Assembly (NCBI GenBank): GCA_041071465.1
Contig: CP163498.1
Span: forward strand, 124,001-188,000
DNA length: 64,000 bases
Direction: 5' to 3'
DNA from: Pseudomonas putida
Lineage (GTDB): Bacteria > Pseudomonadota > Gammaproteobacteria > Pseudomonadales > Pseudomonadaceae
The notes under the pieces were generated by a model, which saw nothing but the letters and a program-made list of their open reading frames with translations, was not told the origin of the DNA and searched no databases. Shown in pieces: positions 10,616-22,662 of the stretch. How positions within the stretch are numbered: position 1 is the stretch's first letter; each line of letters begins with the position of its first letter. Position numbers and translations under genes: made by a program.

Positions 10616-10987
10616 TTAAGGTAGTACCACACTGCTGAAATCGGGATTCGAGAGGGGATTTCCCTTTGGATGAGGGGAAATGCTGCCCGGCTTGATAGGC
10701 CAGACCCGTTTAGCGTGTCGTTCCCTTTTGGGGTACGGGCACAGAGTGAACGCGTAATGTAACTGTTTTGTCAGTTAAACGCACTGGCACAGTGCTGCTT
10801 GTCCGATGTGCGTACATGTTTGTCGTCTGTGCGACCGAAGACAGTAAGAATTATCCTCCACTTGAAAACTTCGTCTGTACGAAAATTCCTATCAAACTCA
10901 TCAAGTTTCCTCGCCGCCCGTGATGCCCCCAGAAACGACAAAGGCCACCCGAAGGTGGCCTCTGTGCGCGTGGGGGGTGTAGCAGTA
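10616..10987. other. Intergenic region between brnQ and sucD
   Basis: No credible gene. It holds the upstream region of brnQ and, at the far side, the sucD terminator (10942-10961). The middle is locally AT-richer (10740-10910), as expected for promoter DNA, but I could not assign convincing -35/-10 elements. Confidence 0.6.
10942..10961 (-). terminator. Terminator downstream of sucD
   Basis: 8-bp perfect stem (AGGCCACC/GGTGGCCT) with a CGAA tetraloop, followed on the minus strand by TTTGTCG; 26 bases past the sucD stop. It ends the sucDC transcript. Confidence 0.75.
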
Positions 10988-11872
10988 TTACTTCTTGGCT
11001 TCCCAGCCAGTCAGCTCGGCCAGGGCCTTGCCGATGTCAGCCAGGGAACGCACGGTCTTCACACCAGCGTCCTGCAGGGCGGCGAACTTCTCGTCCGCAG
11101 TGCCCTTGCCGCCGGAGATGATGGCGCCAGCGTGGCCCATGCGCTTGCCCGCAGGTGCGGTAACACCAGCGATGTAGGAAACGACTGGCTTGGTCACGTG
11201 GGCCTTGATGTAGGCCGCAGCTTCTTCTTCAGCCGAACCGCCGATCTCACCGATCATGACGATCGCTTCGGTCTTCGGGTCTTCCTGGAACAGCTTCAGG
11301 ATGTCGATGAAGTTGGAGCCCGGGATCGGGTCACCGCCGATGCCGACGCAGGTCGACTGGCCGAAGCCGGCGTCGGTGGTCTGCTTCACAGCTTCGTAGG
11401 TCAGGGTGCCGGAACGCGAAACGATACCGACCTTGCCTGGCAGGTGGATGTGGCCTGGCATGATGCCGATCTTGCACTCGCCCGGGGTGATGACACCTGG
11501 GCAGTTAGGGCCGATCAGGGTCACGCCCAGCTCGTCGCACTTGACCTTGGCATCCAGCATGTCCAGGGTAGGAATGCCTTCGGTGATGCAGACGATCAGC
11601 TTGATGCCGCCGAAGGCAGCTTCCAGGATCGAGTCTTTGCAGAACGGAGCCGGTACGTAGATGACCGAAGCGTCAGCGCCGGTAGCTTCCACGGCTTCCT
11701 TGACGGTGTTGAACACCGGCAGGCCCAGGTGGGTGGTGCCACCCTTGCCTGGGGTTACGCCGCCGACCATCTTGGTGCCGTAGGCGATGGCCTGTTCGGA
11801 GTGGAAAGTACCTTGCGAGCCGGTGAAGCCCTGGCAGATGACTTTGGTGTCTTTATTGATCAGGACGCTCAT
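10988..11872 (-). CDS. sucD: Succinyl-CoA synthetase alpha subunit
   Basis: Alpha subunit of the TCA-cycle enzyme that converts succinyl-CoA to succinate with substrate-level phosphorylation. 294 residues, near the usual 289-290. The phosphorylated active-site histidine is His247 in [10 protein letters not shown], and the CoA-binding Rossmann motif [14 protein letters not shown] is at 11-24. Its start abuts the sucC stop with a 1-base overlap, so the subunits are translationally coupled. Confidence 0.97.
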   Translation of the reverse strand: MSVLINKDTKVICQGFTGSQGTFHSEQAIAYGTKMVGGVTPGKGGTTHLGLPVFNTVKEAVEATGADASVIYVPAPFCKDSILEAAFGGIKLIVCITEGIPTLDMLDAKVKCDELGVTLIGPNCPGVITPGECKIGIMPGHIHLPGKVGIVSRSGTLTYEAVKQTTDAGFGQSTCVGIGGDPIPGSNFIDILKLFQEDPKTEAIVMIGEIGGSAEEEAAAYIKAHVTKPVVSYIAGVTAPAGKRMGHAGAIISGGKGTADEKFAALQDAGVKTVRSLADIGKALAELTGWEAKK

Positions 11873-13038
11873 TACTTGCCCTCCGCAGCTTTGACAACTT
11901 GTTGAGCAGCGTCGGTCAGGCTGGTTGCCGCAATGATGTTCAAACCGCTTTCTGCCAGTACTTTAGCGCCCAGTTCGGCGTTGTTGCCTTCGAGGCGAAC
12001 CACAACCGGAACTTTAACGCCGACTTCTTTCACTGCACCGATGATGCCTTCGGCAATCATGTCGCAGCGAACGATGCCGCCGAAGATGTTGACCAGAACG
12101 GCCGCGACATTGCTGTCGGACAGAATGATCTTGAACGCTTCGGTAACGCGCTCTTTGGTAGCACCACCGCCAACGTCGAGGAAGTTGGCCGGCTTGCCGC
12201 CGTGCAGGTTGACGATGTCCATGGTACCCATGGCCAGGCCAGCACCGTTGACCATGCAGCCGATGTTGCCTTCCAGGGCCACGTAGTTCAGCTCGAAGCT
12301 GGCAGCGTGGGCTTCACGAGGGTCGTCCTGAGACGGGTCGTGGAAGGTTTTCAGCTTAGGCTGACGGTACATGGCGTTTGCGTCGATGTTGATCTTCGCA
12401 TCCAGGCAGTGCAGGTCGCCGTCGGCCTTGATGACCAGCGGGTTGACTTCCAGCAGGGCCAGGTCATGTTCTTTGAACAGCTTGGCCAGGCCTACGAAAA
12501 TCTTGGCGAACTGTGCAACTTGCTTGCCTTCCAGACCCAGCTGGAATGCCAGTTCACGACCCTGGAACGGCTGAGCGCCGACCAGCGGATCGATAGTAGC
12601 CTTGATGATCTTCTCAGGAGTTTCGTGAGCGACTTTCTCGATGTCCACGCCACCTTCGGTGGAGGCCATGAACACGATACGGCGGCTCGAGCGATCGACT
12701 ACAGCGCCCAGGTACAGCTCTTTGGCGATGTCAGTGCAGGATTCGACCAGGATCTTGGTCACTGGCTGACCGTTGGCATCGGTCTGGTAGGTTACCAGGC
12801 GCTTGCCCAACCATTGCGCAGCGAACGCCTTGGCGTCTTCCTTGCTGCGAACCAGCTTGACGCCGCCCGCTTTGCCGCGACCACCCGCGTGAACCTGAGC
12901 TTTTACAACCCACTCGGAACCGCCGATCTTGTCGCAAGCTTCTGCTGCAGCTTCAGGGGTATCGACTGCGAAACCCTTGGAAACTGGCAGGCCGTATTCA
13001 GCGAACAGCTGCTTACCCTGATACTCGTGAAGATTCAT
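11872..13038 (-). CDS. sucC: Succinyl-CoA synthetase beta subunit
   Basis: ADP/GDP-binding beta subunit, 388 residues as in E. coli. The N terminus [19 protein letters not shown] begins the ATP-grasp domain, with [15 protein letters not shown] as the nucleotide loop. The C-terminal ligase domain includes [16 protein letters not shown]. It is upstream of and coupled to sucD; a 172-base gap separates it from lpdG, which may hold an internal promoter or processing site. Confidence 0.97.
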   Translation of the reverse strand: MNLHEYQGKQLFAEYGLPVSKGFAVDTPEAAAEACDKIGGSEWVVKAQVHAGGRGKAGGVKLVRSKEDAKAFAAQWLGKRLVTYQTDANGQPVTKILVESCTDIAKELYLGAVVDRSSRRIVFMASTEGGVDIEKVAHETPEKIIKATIDPLVGAQPFQGRELAFQLGLEGKQVAQFAKIFVGLAKLFKEHDLALLEVNPLVIKADGDLHCLDAKINIDANAMYRQPKLKTFHDPSQDDPREAHAASFELNYVALEGNIGCMVNGAGLAMGTMDIVNLHGGKPANFLDVGGGATKERVTEAFKIILSDSNVAAVLVNIFGGIVRCDMIAEGIIGAVKEVGVKVPVVVRLEGNNAELGAKVLAESGLNIIAATSLTDAAQQVVKAAEGK

Positions 13039-13210
13039 GCTTTTTACCGTCTTCGTTAGGTACTGCGCTTCGGCGCTGCGCCATTACTGGCGCCGCACCA
13101 CCTGTGACCGTTGACCCCGGGTTTTCCCATGTGATCCGGTCCGGCGGACGTTCCGCGGTGAGTCATGCACGCAAGACTCACGACGGGCTGCCCGCCGTGG
13201 TTTCTTATAA

Positions 13211-14671
<1,461 letters not shown>

Positions 14672-14740
14672 CTACAAGCCGCGAACCGCGCGGCATGGCT
14701 TCTTGCGAAGCCAAGGCCGGCACGGTACGCAGCCAGAGGG

Positions 14741-15949
14741 TTAGATGTCCAGCAGCAGGCGAGACGGATCTTCCAGCAGGTTCTTGATGGTGACCAGGAA
14801 GGTTACCGCTTCCTTACCATCGATCAGGCGGTGATCGTAGGACAGTGCCAGGTACATCATCGGGCGAATCACGACCTGACCATTGACGGCCATCGGGCGC
14901 TGGATGATGTTGTGCATGCCGAGGATCGCGGCCTGCGGCGGGTTGACGATCGGGGTCGACATCATCGAACCGAAGGTACCGCCGTTGGTGATGGTGAAGG
15001 TACCGCCGGTCATTTCTTCGATCGACAGTTTGCCGTCACGGGCTTTCTTGCCGAAGGTGGCAATGCCGTTCTCGATTTCAGCCAGGCTCATCGACTCGGC
15101 GTTGCGCAGTACCGGGACCACCAGGCCACGGTCGCTGGAAACCGCAACACCCACGTCAGCGAAGCCGTGGTAGACAATGTCGTTACCGTCGATCGAGGCG
15201 TTGACAGCCGGGAAGCGCTTCAGGGCTTCGGTGGCGGCCTTGACGAAGAACGACATGAAGCCCAGGCGTACGCCGTTATGGGTCTTCTCGAACAGGTCCT
15301 TGTACTTCGAACGCAGGGCCATGACTTCGGTCATGTCGACTTCGTTGAAGGTGGTCAGCATGGCCATGTTCGACTGGGCTTCGACCAGACGCTCGGCGAT
15401 CTTGGCACGCAGGCGAGTCATCGGCACGCGCTTCTCGGTGCGGTCGCCAGCGGCGACGACAACCGGTGCAGCAGCGGCAGCAGGCTTGGCAGCCGGTGCA
15501 GCGGCAGGGGCCGACTTCTTGTTGGCAACAGCAGCCACCACGTCTTCCTTGGTGACGCGACCGCCTTTGCCAGTACCGGCAACGGTAGCCAGGTCGATGC
15601 CGTTTTCTTCAGCCAGCTTGCGCGCGGCCGGGGCAGCAACCGGGTCATCTTCGCCAGCATCAGCCGGAGCAGCAGCAGGCGCGGCAGCTGCGGCTGGAGC
15701 GGCGGCAGCACCGCCTTCAACGATCGAACCCAGCACTTCGTCGGACAGGACGGTGTCGCCCTCGCCCTTGACGATGTCGCCCAGCACGCCATCGGCGGTA
15801 GCCAGAACTTCCAGGACAACCTTGTCGGTCTCGATGTCGACGATCAGCTCGTCACGCTTGACGGCTTCGCCCGGCTTCTTGTGCCAGGTGGCAACGGTGC
15901 CATCGGCAACCGATTCCGGGAAGGTTGGGGCTTTGATCTCGATAGCCAT
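14741..15949 (-). CDS. sucB: 2-oxoglutarate dehydrogenase E2 (dihydrolipoyl succinyltransferase)
   Basis: E2 core of the 2-oxoglutarate dehydrogenase complex; it transfers the succinyl group from lipoamide to CoA. 402 residues: lipoyl domain (about 1-78) with the lipoylated Lys in [11 protein letters not shown], an Ala/Pro-rich linker, a peripheral subunit-binding domain (about 105-145, [18 protein letters not shown]), a second Ala-rich linker, and the catalytic domain ending in [12 protein letters not shown] with the catalytic His and Asp. It sits between sucA (42 bases upstream) and lpdG, as in other pseudomonads. Confidence 0.97.
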   Translation of the reverse strand: MAIEIKAPTFPESVADGTVATWHKKPGEAVKRDELIVDIETDKVVLEVLATADGVLGDIVKGEGDTVLSDEVLGSIVEGGAAAAPAAAAAPAAAPADAGEDDPVAAPAARKLAEENGIDLATVAGTGKGGRVTKEDVVAAVANKKSAPAAAPAAKPAAAAAPVVVAAGDRTEKRVPMTRLRAKIAERLVEAQSNMAMLTTFNEVDMTEVMALRSKYKDLFEKTHNGVRLGFMSFFVKAATEALKRFPAVNASIDGNDIVYHGFADVGVAVSSDRGLVVPVLRNAESMSLAEIENGIATFGKKARDGKLSIEEMTGGTFTITNGGTFGSMMSTPIVNPPQAAILGMHNIIQRPMAVNGQVVIRPMMYLALSYDHRLIDGKEAVTFLVTIKNLLEDPSRLLLDI

Positions 15950-15991
15950 TATCAGTGTTTCCTTAAATTCGGTTTCAGGTGCGCGAAGGCG

Positions 15992-18823
15992 TTAGACAGT
16001 GAAGGCGTCTTGCAGCAGTTTTTCCTGCTGTTCGGCGTGCTTCGAAGCGTAACCACAGGCTGGCGCGGCAGAAGCGTCGCGACCGGCGTACTCCAGGACC
16101 AATGCCTTGTTGTGGCGGCCCAGGATACGGCGCATGTGATGCTGACTGCTGTACCAGGCGCCCTGGTTCATCGGCTCTTCCTGGCACCATACGGCGTGCT
16201 TGAGGTTGCTGTATTGCGCCAGGATTTCGACCAGGTCGTCCTCCGGGAACGGGTACAGCTGCTCGAGACGCAGGATGGCGATGTCTTCACGGCCTTCGGC
16301 ACGGCGTTTTTCCAGCAGGTCGTAGTAGACCTTGCCGCTGCACAGCACCAGGCGCTCGACCTTGGCCGGATCGATTGCGTCGATTTCCGGGATCACGGTC
16401 TGGAACGAGCCTTCTGCCAGGTCTTCCAGCGTCGAGATGGCCAGTTTGTGGCGCAGCAGCGACTTCGGCGTCAGGACGACCAGCGGCTTGCGCAGCGGGC
16501 GAATGACCTGGCGACGCAGCAGGTGGTAAATCTGTGCCGGCGTCGTCGGTACGCAGACCTGGATGTTGTGCTCGGCGCACAGCTGCAGGTAACGCTCCAG
16601 ACGCGCGGAGGAGTGCTCCGGCCCCTGCCCTTCATAGCCGTGTGGCAGCAGCATGGTCAGGCCACACAGGCGGCCCCACTTGTGCTCACCACTGGTGATG
16701 AACTGGTCGATCACCACTTGCGCACCGTTGGCGAAGTCGCCGAACTGGGCTTCCCAGATCACCAGCGCGTTCGGCATGGTGGTGGAGTAGCCGTATTCGA
16801 AGGCCAGTACCGCCTCCTCGGACAGGAACGAATCGTACAGATCGAAACGTGGCTGGCCAGGGAACAGGTTCTGCAACGGAATGTAGGTGCTGGCGTCCTT
16901 CTGGTTGTGCAGCACCGCGTGACGGTGCGAGAAGGTGCCACGGCCGATGTCCTGGCCGGTCATGCGGATCGGGTGACCTTCGAACTGCAGGGTGGCGTAA
17001 GCCATGGTCTCTGCATAACCCCAGTTGATCGGCAAGCCACCGGCCTGCATCTTCTGACGGTCTTCGTAGATCTTCGACACCTGACGCTGGACCACGAAAC
17101 CTTCCGGCAGCTCGAGCAGCTTGGCCGACAGATCCTGCAGGGTCTTGAGGTCGAAACGGGTGTCGTGACGCGCGGTCCAGGCATGGCCCAGGTACGGACG
17201 CCAGTCGACGAACAGCTCGCGGTTCGGCTCCTTGACCAGGCTTTTCACCACGTGCAGGCCATTGTCCAGCGCGTTGCGGTACTCGTCGATCTTGGCCTGA
17301 GCGCGCTCGGCGTCGATGCGACCGGCCTGGATCAGCTGCTCGGCATACAGCTCACGGGTAGTGCGCTGCTTGCTGATTTGCTGGTACATCAGCGGCTGGG
17401 TGCCGTTCGGCTCGTCAGCCTCGTTGTGACCACGGCGACGGTAGCAGACCAGGTCGATGACCACGTCACGCTTGAACTGCATGCGGTAGTCGATGGCCAG
17501 CTGGGTGACGAACAGCACGGCTTCCGGGTCATCGCCGTTCACGTGCAGGATCGGTGCCTGGATCATCTTGGCAACGTCGGTCGCGTACTCGGTGGAGCGC
17601 GCATCCAGTGGGTTGCTGATGGTGAAACCAACCTGGTTGTTGATCACGATGTGCACGGTACCGCCGGTCTTGAAACCGCGGGTCTGCGACATCTGGAAGG
17701 TTTCCATGACCACGCCCTGGCCAGCGAACGCAGCGTCGCCGTGGATCGAGATCGGCAGCACCTTGTCGCCAACGGTGTCGTTGCGGCGGTCCTGACGGGC
17801 GCGCACCGACCCCTCGACCACCGGCGAAACGATTTCCAGGTGGGACGGGTTGAACGCCATGGCCAGGTGCACTTCGCCACCCGGGGTCATCACGTTCGAG
17901 GAGAAGCCCTGGTGATACTTCACGTCACCGGAGCCCAGCTCGTTCATCTTCTTGCCTTCGAACTCGTCGAACAGCTCGCGCGGGTTCTTGCCGAAGGTGT
18001 TCACCAGCACGTTCAGGCGGCCACGGTGGGCCATGCCGATCACGACCTCCTTGGCGCCGTAAGAGCCGGAACGCTGGATCATTTCATCCAGCATCGGAAT
18101 CAGGCTCTCGCCGCCTTCAAGGCCGAAACGCTTGGTGCCCGGGTACTTGGTGCCCAGGTACTTTTCCAGGCCCTCACCGGCGGTCACGCGCTCGAGCAGG
18201 TGGGCCTGCACGTCAGCGGAAAACTCCGGACGGCCGCGCACGCTTTCCAGGCGCTGCTGGAACCAGCTGCGCTGCTCGGAATCGACGATGTGGGTGAATT
18301 CGGCGCCAATGGTGCGACAATATGTCTTCTGGAGTGCATCGAAGATGTCGCGTAGGCTCGCCTCCTCTTTGCCGATGAACAGGTCGCCGGCACGGAAGGT
18401 CGTATCAAGATCGGCATTGGTCAAGCCGTAGTGATTGATCGACAGGTCTACGGGCGCAGGGCGCTGCCACAACCCCAACGGGTCGAGCTTGGCAGCCTGA
18501 TGGCCGCGCATACGATAGGCCTGGATCAGTCGCAGAACTTCAACCTGCTTCTTCTCGTGTTCACTGCTCACGCTCCCGGCGGAAACCGGTTGGGCGCGGC
18601 GCTGGTTCTTTGCCAGCAGTACGAAATGGTCGCGGATTGTCGAGTGCGATACATCAGTAGCGGTGCTGCCGTCGGCTGGCAACTTCTGGAAGTAAGTGCG
18701 CCACTCTTCTGGCACAGCGTTAGGGTCGTGCAGGTAGAGCTCGTAGAGCTCTTCCACATATGCAGCGTTACCACCTGAAAGGTGGGCGCTATCCCACATG
18801 CGCTGCATCACGCTTTCTTGCAT
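15992..18823 (-). CDS. sucA: 2-oxoglutarate dehydrogenase E1
   Basis: Thiamine-diphosphate-dependent E1 that decarboxylates 2-oxoglutarate and reductively succinylates lipoyl-E2. 943 residues, normal for the homodimeric E1. Visible features are the N-terminal AYVEELYELYLHDPNAVPEEW, VVIGMAHRGRLNVLVN, the ThDP motif GDAAF with downstream VINNQVGFT, and the C-terminal transketolase-like domain (EFGYS-type motif AFEYGYS). First gene of the sucA-sucB-lpdG-sucCD direction, 246 bases after the sdhB stop. Confidence 0.97.
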   Translation of the reverse strand: MQESVMQRMWDSAHLSGGNAAYVEELYELYLHDPNAVPEEWRTYFQKLPADGSTATDVSHSTIRDHFVLLAKNQRRAQPVSAGSVSSEHEKKQVEVLRLIQAYRMRGHQAAKLDPLGLWQRPAPVDLSINHYGLTNADLDTTFRAGDLFIGKEEASLRDIFDALQKTYCRTIGAEFTHIVDSEQRSWFQQRLESVRGRPEFSADVQAHLLERVTAGEGLEKYLGTKYPGTKRFGLEGGESLIPMLDEMIQRSGSYGAKEVVIGMAHRGRLNVLVNTFGKNPRELFDEFEGKKMNELGSGDVKYHQGFSSNVMTPGGEVHLAMAFNPSHLEIVSPVVEGSVRARQDRRNDTVGDKVLPISIHGDAAFAGQGVVMETFQMSQTRGFKTGGTVHIVINNQVGFTISNPLDARSTEYATDVAKMIQAPILHVNGDDPEAVLFVTQLAIDYRMQFKRDVVIDLVCYRRRGHNEADEPNGTQPLMYQQISKQRTTRELYAEQLIQAGRIDAERAQAKIDEYRNALDNGLHVVKSLVKEPNRELFVDWRPYLGHAWTARHDTRFDLKTLQDLSAKLLELPEGFVVQRQVSKIYEDRQKMQAGGLPINWGYAETMAYATLQFEGHPIRMTGQDIGRGTFSHRHAVLHNQKDASTYIPLQNLFPGQPRFDLYDSFLSEEAVLAFEYGYSTTMPNALVIWEAQFGDFANGAQVVIDQFITSGEHKWGRLCGLTMLLPHGYEGQGPEHSSARLERYLQLCAEHNIQVCVPTTPAQIYHLLRRQVIRPLRKPLVVLTPKSLLRHKLAISTLEDLAEGSFQTVIPEIDAIDPAKVERLVLCSGKVYYDLLEKRRAEGREDIAILRLEQLYPFPEDDLVEILAQYSNLKHAVWCQEEPMNQGAWYSSQHHMRRILGRHNKALVLEYAGRDASAAPACGYASKHAEQQEKLLQDAFTV

Positions 18824-19069
18824 GCTTGGTCACCCTCGATTAGGGGACTGATCGGCGAGAGCCACAGCAAACCTGGAAAAGTCCGAAAACAGCGACTGAA
18901 CCACGCCACTTGGATCCTGCTGATTTTCCGGGTACCAGCCCGGAAAGCCCCTGCTGGTCTCATATCTTCATAGGTAATGAACGCGGGCTTTGTGGGCCCT
19001 TGTTCGGGTTTTACCTCAGTGCGGGCTCACCACCCGCACCTCGGCTTACTGCAGGTACAACGCTTTGTA

Positions 19070-19774
19070 TCAGGTGCCGCTTTGCAGCAGCATGTTACGT
19101 ACGTGACCGATTGCCTTGGTCGGGTTCAGACCTTTCGGGCAAACGTTTACGCAGTTCATGATCCCGCGGCAGCGGAATACGCTGAACGGGTCATCCAGGG
19201 ACGCCAGGCGCTCCTGAGTCTTGGTATCGCGGCTGTCGGCAAGGAAGCGGTAGGCTTGCAGCAAGGCTGCCGGGCCCAGGAACTTGTCCGGGTTCCACCA
19301 GAACGACGGGCAGGAAGTCGAGCAGCACGCGCACAGGATGCACTCGTACAGGCCGTCCAGCTTGTCACGGTCTTCCGGCGACTGCAGGCGCTCGATGGCC
19401 GGGGCCGGGGTGTCGTTCTGCAGGAACGGCTTCACCTTCTCGTACTGCTTGTAGAAGATGCTCATATCGACCACCAGGTCACGAATGACCGGCAGGCCTG
19501 GCAGAGGACGCAGAACCAGCTTGCCGCCCTTCACCACCGCCGACAGCGGGGTGATGCAGGCCAGGCCGTTCTTGCCGTTCATGTTCATGCCGTCGGAACC
19601 GCAAACGCCTTCACGGCAGGAGCGACGGTACGAGAAACCCTCGTCCTTTTCCTTGATCAGTGCCAATACATCCAGCACCATCAGGTCCTTGCCGCCGGTA
19701 TCGACGTCGAACGACTCCATTTTTGGCGCCGAGTCGGTGTCCGGGTTGTAACGATAAACTTCGACTTTCAACAT
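19070..19774 (-). CDS. sdhB: Succinate dehydrogenase iron-sulfur subunit
   Basis: SdhB carries electrons from FAD on SdhA to ubiquinone through three clusters. 234 residues from ATG 19774, which has AGGGTGG upstream at a good distance; an in-frame GTG at 19783 would add three residues. The 2Fe-2S ligands are in SCREGVCGSDGMNMNGKNGLAC, split here as SCREGVCGSDG and the later AC. The 4Fe-4S ligands are in CILCACCSTSC and the 3Fe-4S ligands in CRGIMNCVNVCPKGL. Last gene of sdhCDAB. Confidence 0.96.
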   Translation of the reverse strand: MLKVEVYRYNPDTDSAPKMESFDVDTGGKDLMVLDVLALIKEKDEGFSYRRSCREGVCGSDGMNMNGKNGLACITPLSAVVKGGKLVLRPLPGLPVIRDLVVDMSIFYKQYEKVKPFLQNDTPAPAIERLQSPEDRDKLDGLYECILCACCSTSCPSFWWNPDKFLGPAALLQAYRFLADSRDTKTQERLASLDDPFSVFRCRGIMNCVNVCPKGLNPTKAIGHVRNMLLQSGT

Positions 19775-19785
19775 AGCAGCCACCC

Positions 19786-21558
19786 TTAGTAAGTCCGGAC
19801 TTTTGGTTCGAAGGCTGGAACAGTCTTCGGCGCAAAGTTGACGCCGCGCTTGGCAACGCGCTTCTCACCCGGGTAGTACAGGGTGTGGCACAGCCAGTTT
19901 TCGTCGTCACGGTCTTCGAAGTCTTCACGGGCGTGAGCGCCGCGGGACTCTTTACGGGCTTCCGCCGCGATGGCGGTAGCTTCGGCAACTTCCAGCAGGT
20001 TCTGCAGCTCCAGCGCTTCGATACGCGCGGTGTTGAAGGCCTGGGACTTGTCGTTGATCTTGACGTTGGCGATACGGTCACGCAGACCGGCCAGTTGCTC
20101 GATACCCTTCTGCATGTATTCGCCAGTACGGAATACACCGAAGTAGTTCTGCATGCAGCTCTGCAGCTCGCGCTTCAGGCTGGCAACGTCTTCACCGCTG
20201 GTACGCTCGTTGAGCTTGTTCAGGCGGTTCAGGGCAACATCGACGTCGGTGTCGCTGGCGTCGCGGTATTCCACGCCTTCGCTCAGCGCCTTCTCCAGGT
20301 GCAGGCCGGCAGCACGGCCGAACACCACCAGGTCGAGCAGCGAGTTGCCGCCCAGGCGGTTGGCACCGTGAACCGATACGCACGCCACTTCACCTACGGC
20401 GAACAGGCCCGGGATGATGTGATCCTGACCGTCGGCGTCCATGGTGATGGCCTGGCCATGAATGTTGGTGGCAACGCCGCCCATCATGTAGTGGCAGGTT
20501 GGAACCACCGGCACCGGCGCGACCACAGGGTCGACGTGGGCGAAGGTCTTGGACAGTTCGCAGATACCTGGCAGGCGGCTGTGCAGCACTTCCTCGCCCA
20601 GGTGGTCCAGCTTCAGCAGTACGTGGTCCTTGTTCGGGCCCACGCCATTGCCGGCGATGATTTCCTTGACCATGGAACGGGCAACCACGTCGCGGCCGGC
20701 CAGGTCTTTCGCGTTCGGCGCGTAACGCTCCATGAAGCGCTCGCCGTGGGCGTTGATCAGGTAGCCACCTTCACCACGGCAACCTTCGGTGACCAGTACA
20801 CCGGCGCCGGCGATACCGGTCGGGTGGAACTGCCACATTTCAATGTCCTGCACCGGCACGCCTGCACGCAGGGCCATGCCGATACCGTCACCGGTATTGA
20901 TCAGGGCGTTGGTGGTGGACGCGTAGATACGGCCTGCACCGCCAGTGGCCAGTACGGTGGCCTTGGACTTGATGTACAGGGTTTCGCCGGTTTCGATGCA
21001 GATGGCGATCACACCCACGAATGCGCCGTCCTGGTTCTTCACCAGGTCAACTGCGTAGTACTCGTTGAGGAACGTGGTGCCCGCTTTCAGGTTGCCCTGG
21101 TACAGGGTGTGCAGCAGCGCGTGACCGGTACGGTCCGAAGCGGCACAGGTACGGGCGGCCTGGCCACCTTTACCGAAGTCCTTGGACTGACCACCGAACG
21201 GGCGCTGATAGATGCGGCCGGTTTCGGTGCGCGAGAACGGCAGACCCATGTGGTCCAGTTCGAAGACCGCAGCCGGGCCTTCCTGACACATGTACTCGAT
21301 AGCGTCCTGGTCACCGATGTAGTCGGAACCCTTGACGGTATCGTACATGTGCCAGCGCCAGTCGTCGTTCGGGTCGGCCGAAGCGATGGCGCAGGTGATG
21401 CCGCCCTGGGCGGATACGGTGTGCGAACGGGTCGGGAAGACCTTGGTGACTACGGCAGTCTTGTGGCCGCCTTGAGCCAGTTGCAGCGCTGCGCGCATGC
21501 CGGCACCGCCGCCACCGATGATGATGGCGTCGAAGGAAATGGTTGGAATGCTAGCCAT
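19786..21558 (-). CDS. sdhA: Succinate dehydrogenase flavoprotein subunit
   Basis: SdhA oxidises succinate to fumarate with covalently bound FAD. 590 residues, normal length. FAD-binding [20 protein letters not shown] is near the N terminus and the flavinylated His is in [11 protein letters not shown]. The substrate region [21 protein letters not shown] and the [10 protein letters not shown] motif are intact. It lies 3 bases after sdhD and overlaps the sdhB translation region closely, so the operon is tightly packed. Confidence 0.97.
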   Translation of the reverse strand: MASIPTISFDAIIIGGGGAGMRAALQLAQGGHKTAVVTKVFPTRSHTVSAQGGITCAIASADPNDDWRWHMYDTVKGSDYIGDQDAIEYMCQEGPAAVFELDHMGLPFSRTETGRIYQRPFGGQSKDFGKGGQAARTCAASDRTGHALLHTLYQGNLKAGTTFLNEYYAVDLVKNQDGAFVGVIAICIETGETLYIKSKATVLATGGAGRIYASTTNALINTGDGIGMALRAGVPVQDIEMWQFHPTGIAGAGVLVTEGCRGEGGYLINAHGERFMERYAPNAKDLAGRDVVARSMVKEIIAGNGVGPNKDHVLLKLDHLGEEVLHSRLPGICELSKTFAHVDPVVAPVPVVPTCHYMMGGVATNIHGQAITMDADGQDHIIPGLFAVGEVACVSVHGANRLGGNSLLDLVVFGRAAGLHLEKALSEGVEYRDASDTDVDVALNRLNKLNERTSGEDVASLKRELQSCMQNYFGVFRTGEYMQKGIEQLAGLRDRIANVKINDKSQAFNTARIEALELQNLLEVAEATAIAAEARKESRGAHAREDFEDRDDENWLCHTLYYPGEKRVAKRGVNFAPKTVPAFEPKVRTY

Positions 21559-21561
21559 GGA

Positions 21562-21930
21562 TCAGATACCCCAGAGAATCTGCACACCCCAGACGAAGTA
21601 AGCGAACATCGCAACGCCGCATACCGCCTGGAACAGGAAACGAATCGCAGTTGCCGACTTGCCGAACGACATAGGCGTCAGGTAGTCGGTTGCAATGGTC
21701 CACATGCCAACCCAGGCGTGAGCGCCCAGGGCAACGAGGGCCAGCAGACTGAAGATCCGCATCGCGTTGTTGGAGAACAGACCATGCCACTGGGTGTAGT
21801 CAATGCCTGGGTGGGCGACCACGTAGCCGATCAGGAAGAGGAAGTAAGCCGCGAGAACGACCGCAGAAACGCGCTGCGCCATCCAGTCATAGAGGCCCGA
21901 ACGCGACAGGTTCGTGACATTGGTTACCAT
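21562..21930 (-). CDS. sdhD: Succinate dehydrogenase membrane anchor subunit D
   Basis: Membrane subunit that, with SdhC, holds haem b and the quinone site. 122 residues from ATG 21930 (MVTNVTNLSRSGLYDWM), with three hydrophobic helices (about 20-42, 55-78, 92-115). The AHAWVGMWTIATDYL segment holds a likely haem-ligand His. Its start overlaps the sdhC stop by 7 bases. Confidence 0.93.
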   Translation of the reverse strand: MVTNVTNLSRSGLYDWMAQRVSAVVLAAYFLFLIGYVVAHPGIDYTQWHGLFSNNAMRIFSLLALVALGAHAWVGMWTIATDYLTPMSFGKSATAIRFLFQAVCGVAMFAYFVWGVQILWGI

Positions 21931-22310
21931 ACCCAAACTCCCACCAGAACGATCAGCACCACGGAGATGACGATCACGATTTTCGAGCCCAGCTTGCCGC
22001 CTTCCAGCGTCTCACCGATACCCATGTCCATGATCAGGTGACGAACACCTGCCACGAGGTGATAAAGCAGGGCGGACAGCAGACCCCAGGTCACGAACTT
22101 GGCCAGCGGGCTGGTCAGACACGCCTTCACCTCACCGAAGCCTTCCTCGGAACCCAGCGACTTGCCCAGTGCATAAAGCATGATGGCAAGGCCGATGAAC
22201 AGGATGACGCCGGAGATACGGTGCAGGATGGACGTGTACGCAGTGACGGGGAGCTTGATGGTCCTTAGGTCTAGGTTTACAGGTCGTTGGCTTTTCACGG
22301 CTTTTTTCAC
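21924..22310 (-). CDS. sdhC: Succinate dehydrogenase cytochrome b556 subunit
   Basis: Cytochrome b subunit, 128 residues with three membrane helices. The signature SILHRISGVILF is at about 28-39 and the second family motif, with the haem-ligand His, is in HLVAGVRHLIMDMG. I use the GTG at 22310 because it gives the conserved MKKAVKSQRPVNLDLR N terminus; the ribosome binding site is weak. First gene of sdhCDAB. Confidence 0.92.
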   Translation of the reverse strand: MKKAVKSQRPVNLDLRTIKLPVTAYTSILHRISGVILFIGLAIMLYALGKSLGSEEGFGEVKACLTSPLAKFVTWGLLSALLYHLVAGVRHLIMDMGIGETLEGGKLGSKIVIVISVVLIVLVGVWVW

Positions 22311-22433
22311 ACTGAAGAGCCCCTAGCGAATCAGGGCAAAGTTGTTGGTAAGTGTACTGGTCAGGTACCCACCACCCAGGGAACGGCGACCCCCAGCAGT
22401 TCGGGCTTGCAAGCCCCTGGCGGTCGGGTGCCG

Positions 22434-22462
22434 AGTATAGACAGTTAGGCTGCTTATGACAA
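22434..22462 (-). promoter_or_regulatory. Sigma-70-like promoter of sdhCDAB
   Basis: On the minus strand TTGTCA (22457-22462) is followed after 17 bases by TATACT (22434-22439), about 120 bases upstream of the sdhC start. Both boxes are one mismatch from consensus. Confidence 0.65.
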
Positions 22463-22576
22463 CGTGACGGGGTAGCCCAAATAGCGCATTGCCTTTAATG
22501 AACAAAAGGCGTAAATGGGCGAGAATTTCGGGAAAAATCAGGCTTGAATGCCTGATTCAACAAGCCTTTAGGCAAA

Positions 22577-22604
22577 TTGACATCTGAATTTATCCCTCTA
22601 TAGT
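22577..22604 (+). promoter_or_regulatory. Sigma-70-like promoter of gltA
   Basis: TTGACA (22577-22582), a 16-base spacer and TATAGT (22599-22604), ending about 58 bases before the gltA ATG. The -35 is perfect and the -10 has one mismatch. Confidence 0.7.
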
Positions 22605-22662
22605 GGTGCGGGCCCTGCGTGGGGGGTCTGTCTGATGATTTCAAGCATTAATAGGAGGCCAC

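Larger units (their letters stand above)
22311..22662. other. Divergent promoter region between sdhC and gltA
   Basis: No gene is supported. It contains a good minus-strand promoter for sdhCDAB and a good plus-strand promoter for gltA, about 115 bases apart. The AT-rich centre (22470-22560) lies between the two and is the natural place for shared regulation. Confidence 0.7.

Noticed and set aside
19019..19039. GTGCGGG/CCCGCAC hairpin after sdhB as a terminator
   Set aside because: The stem is perfect but no T run follows on the minus strand, so transcription may well continue from sdhCDAB into sucA.
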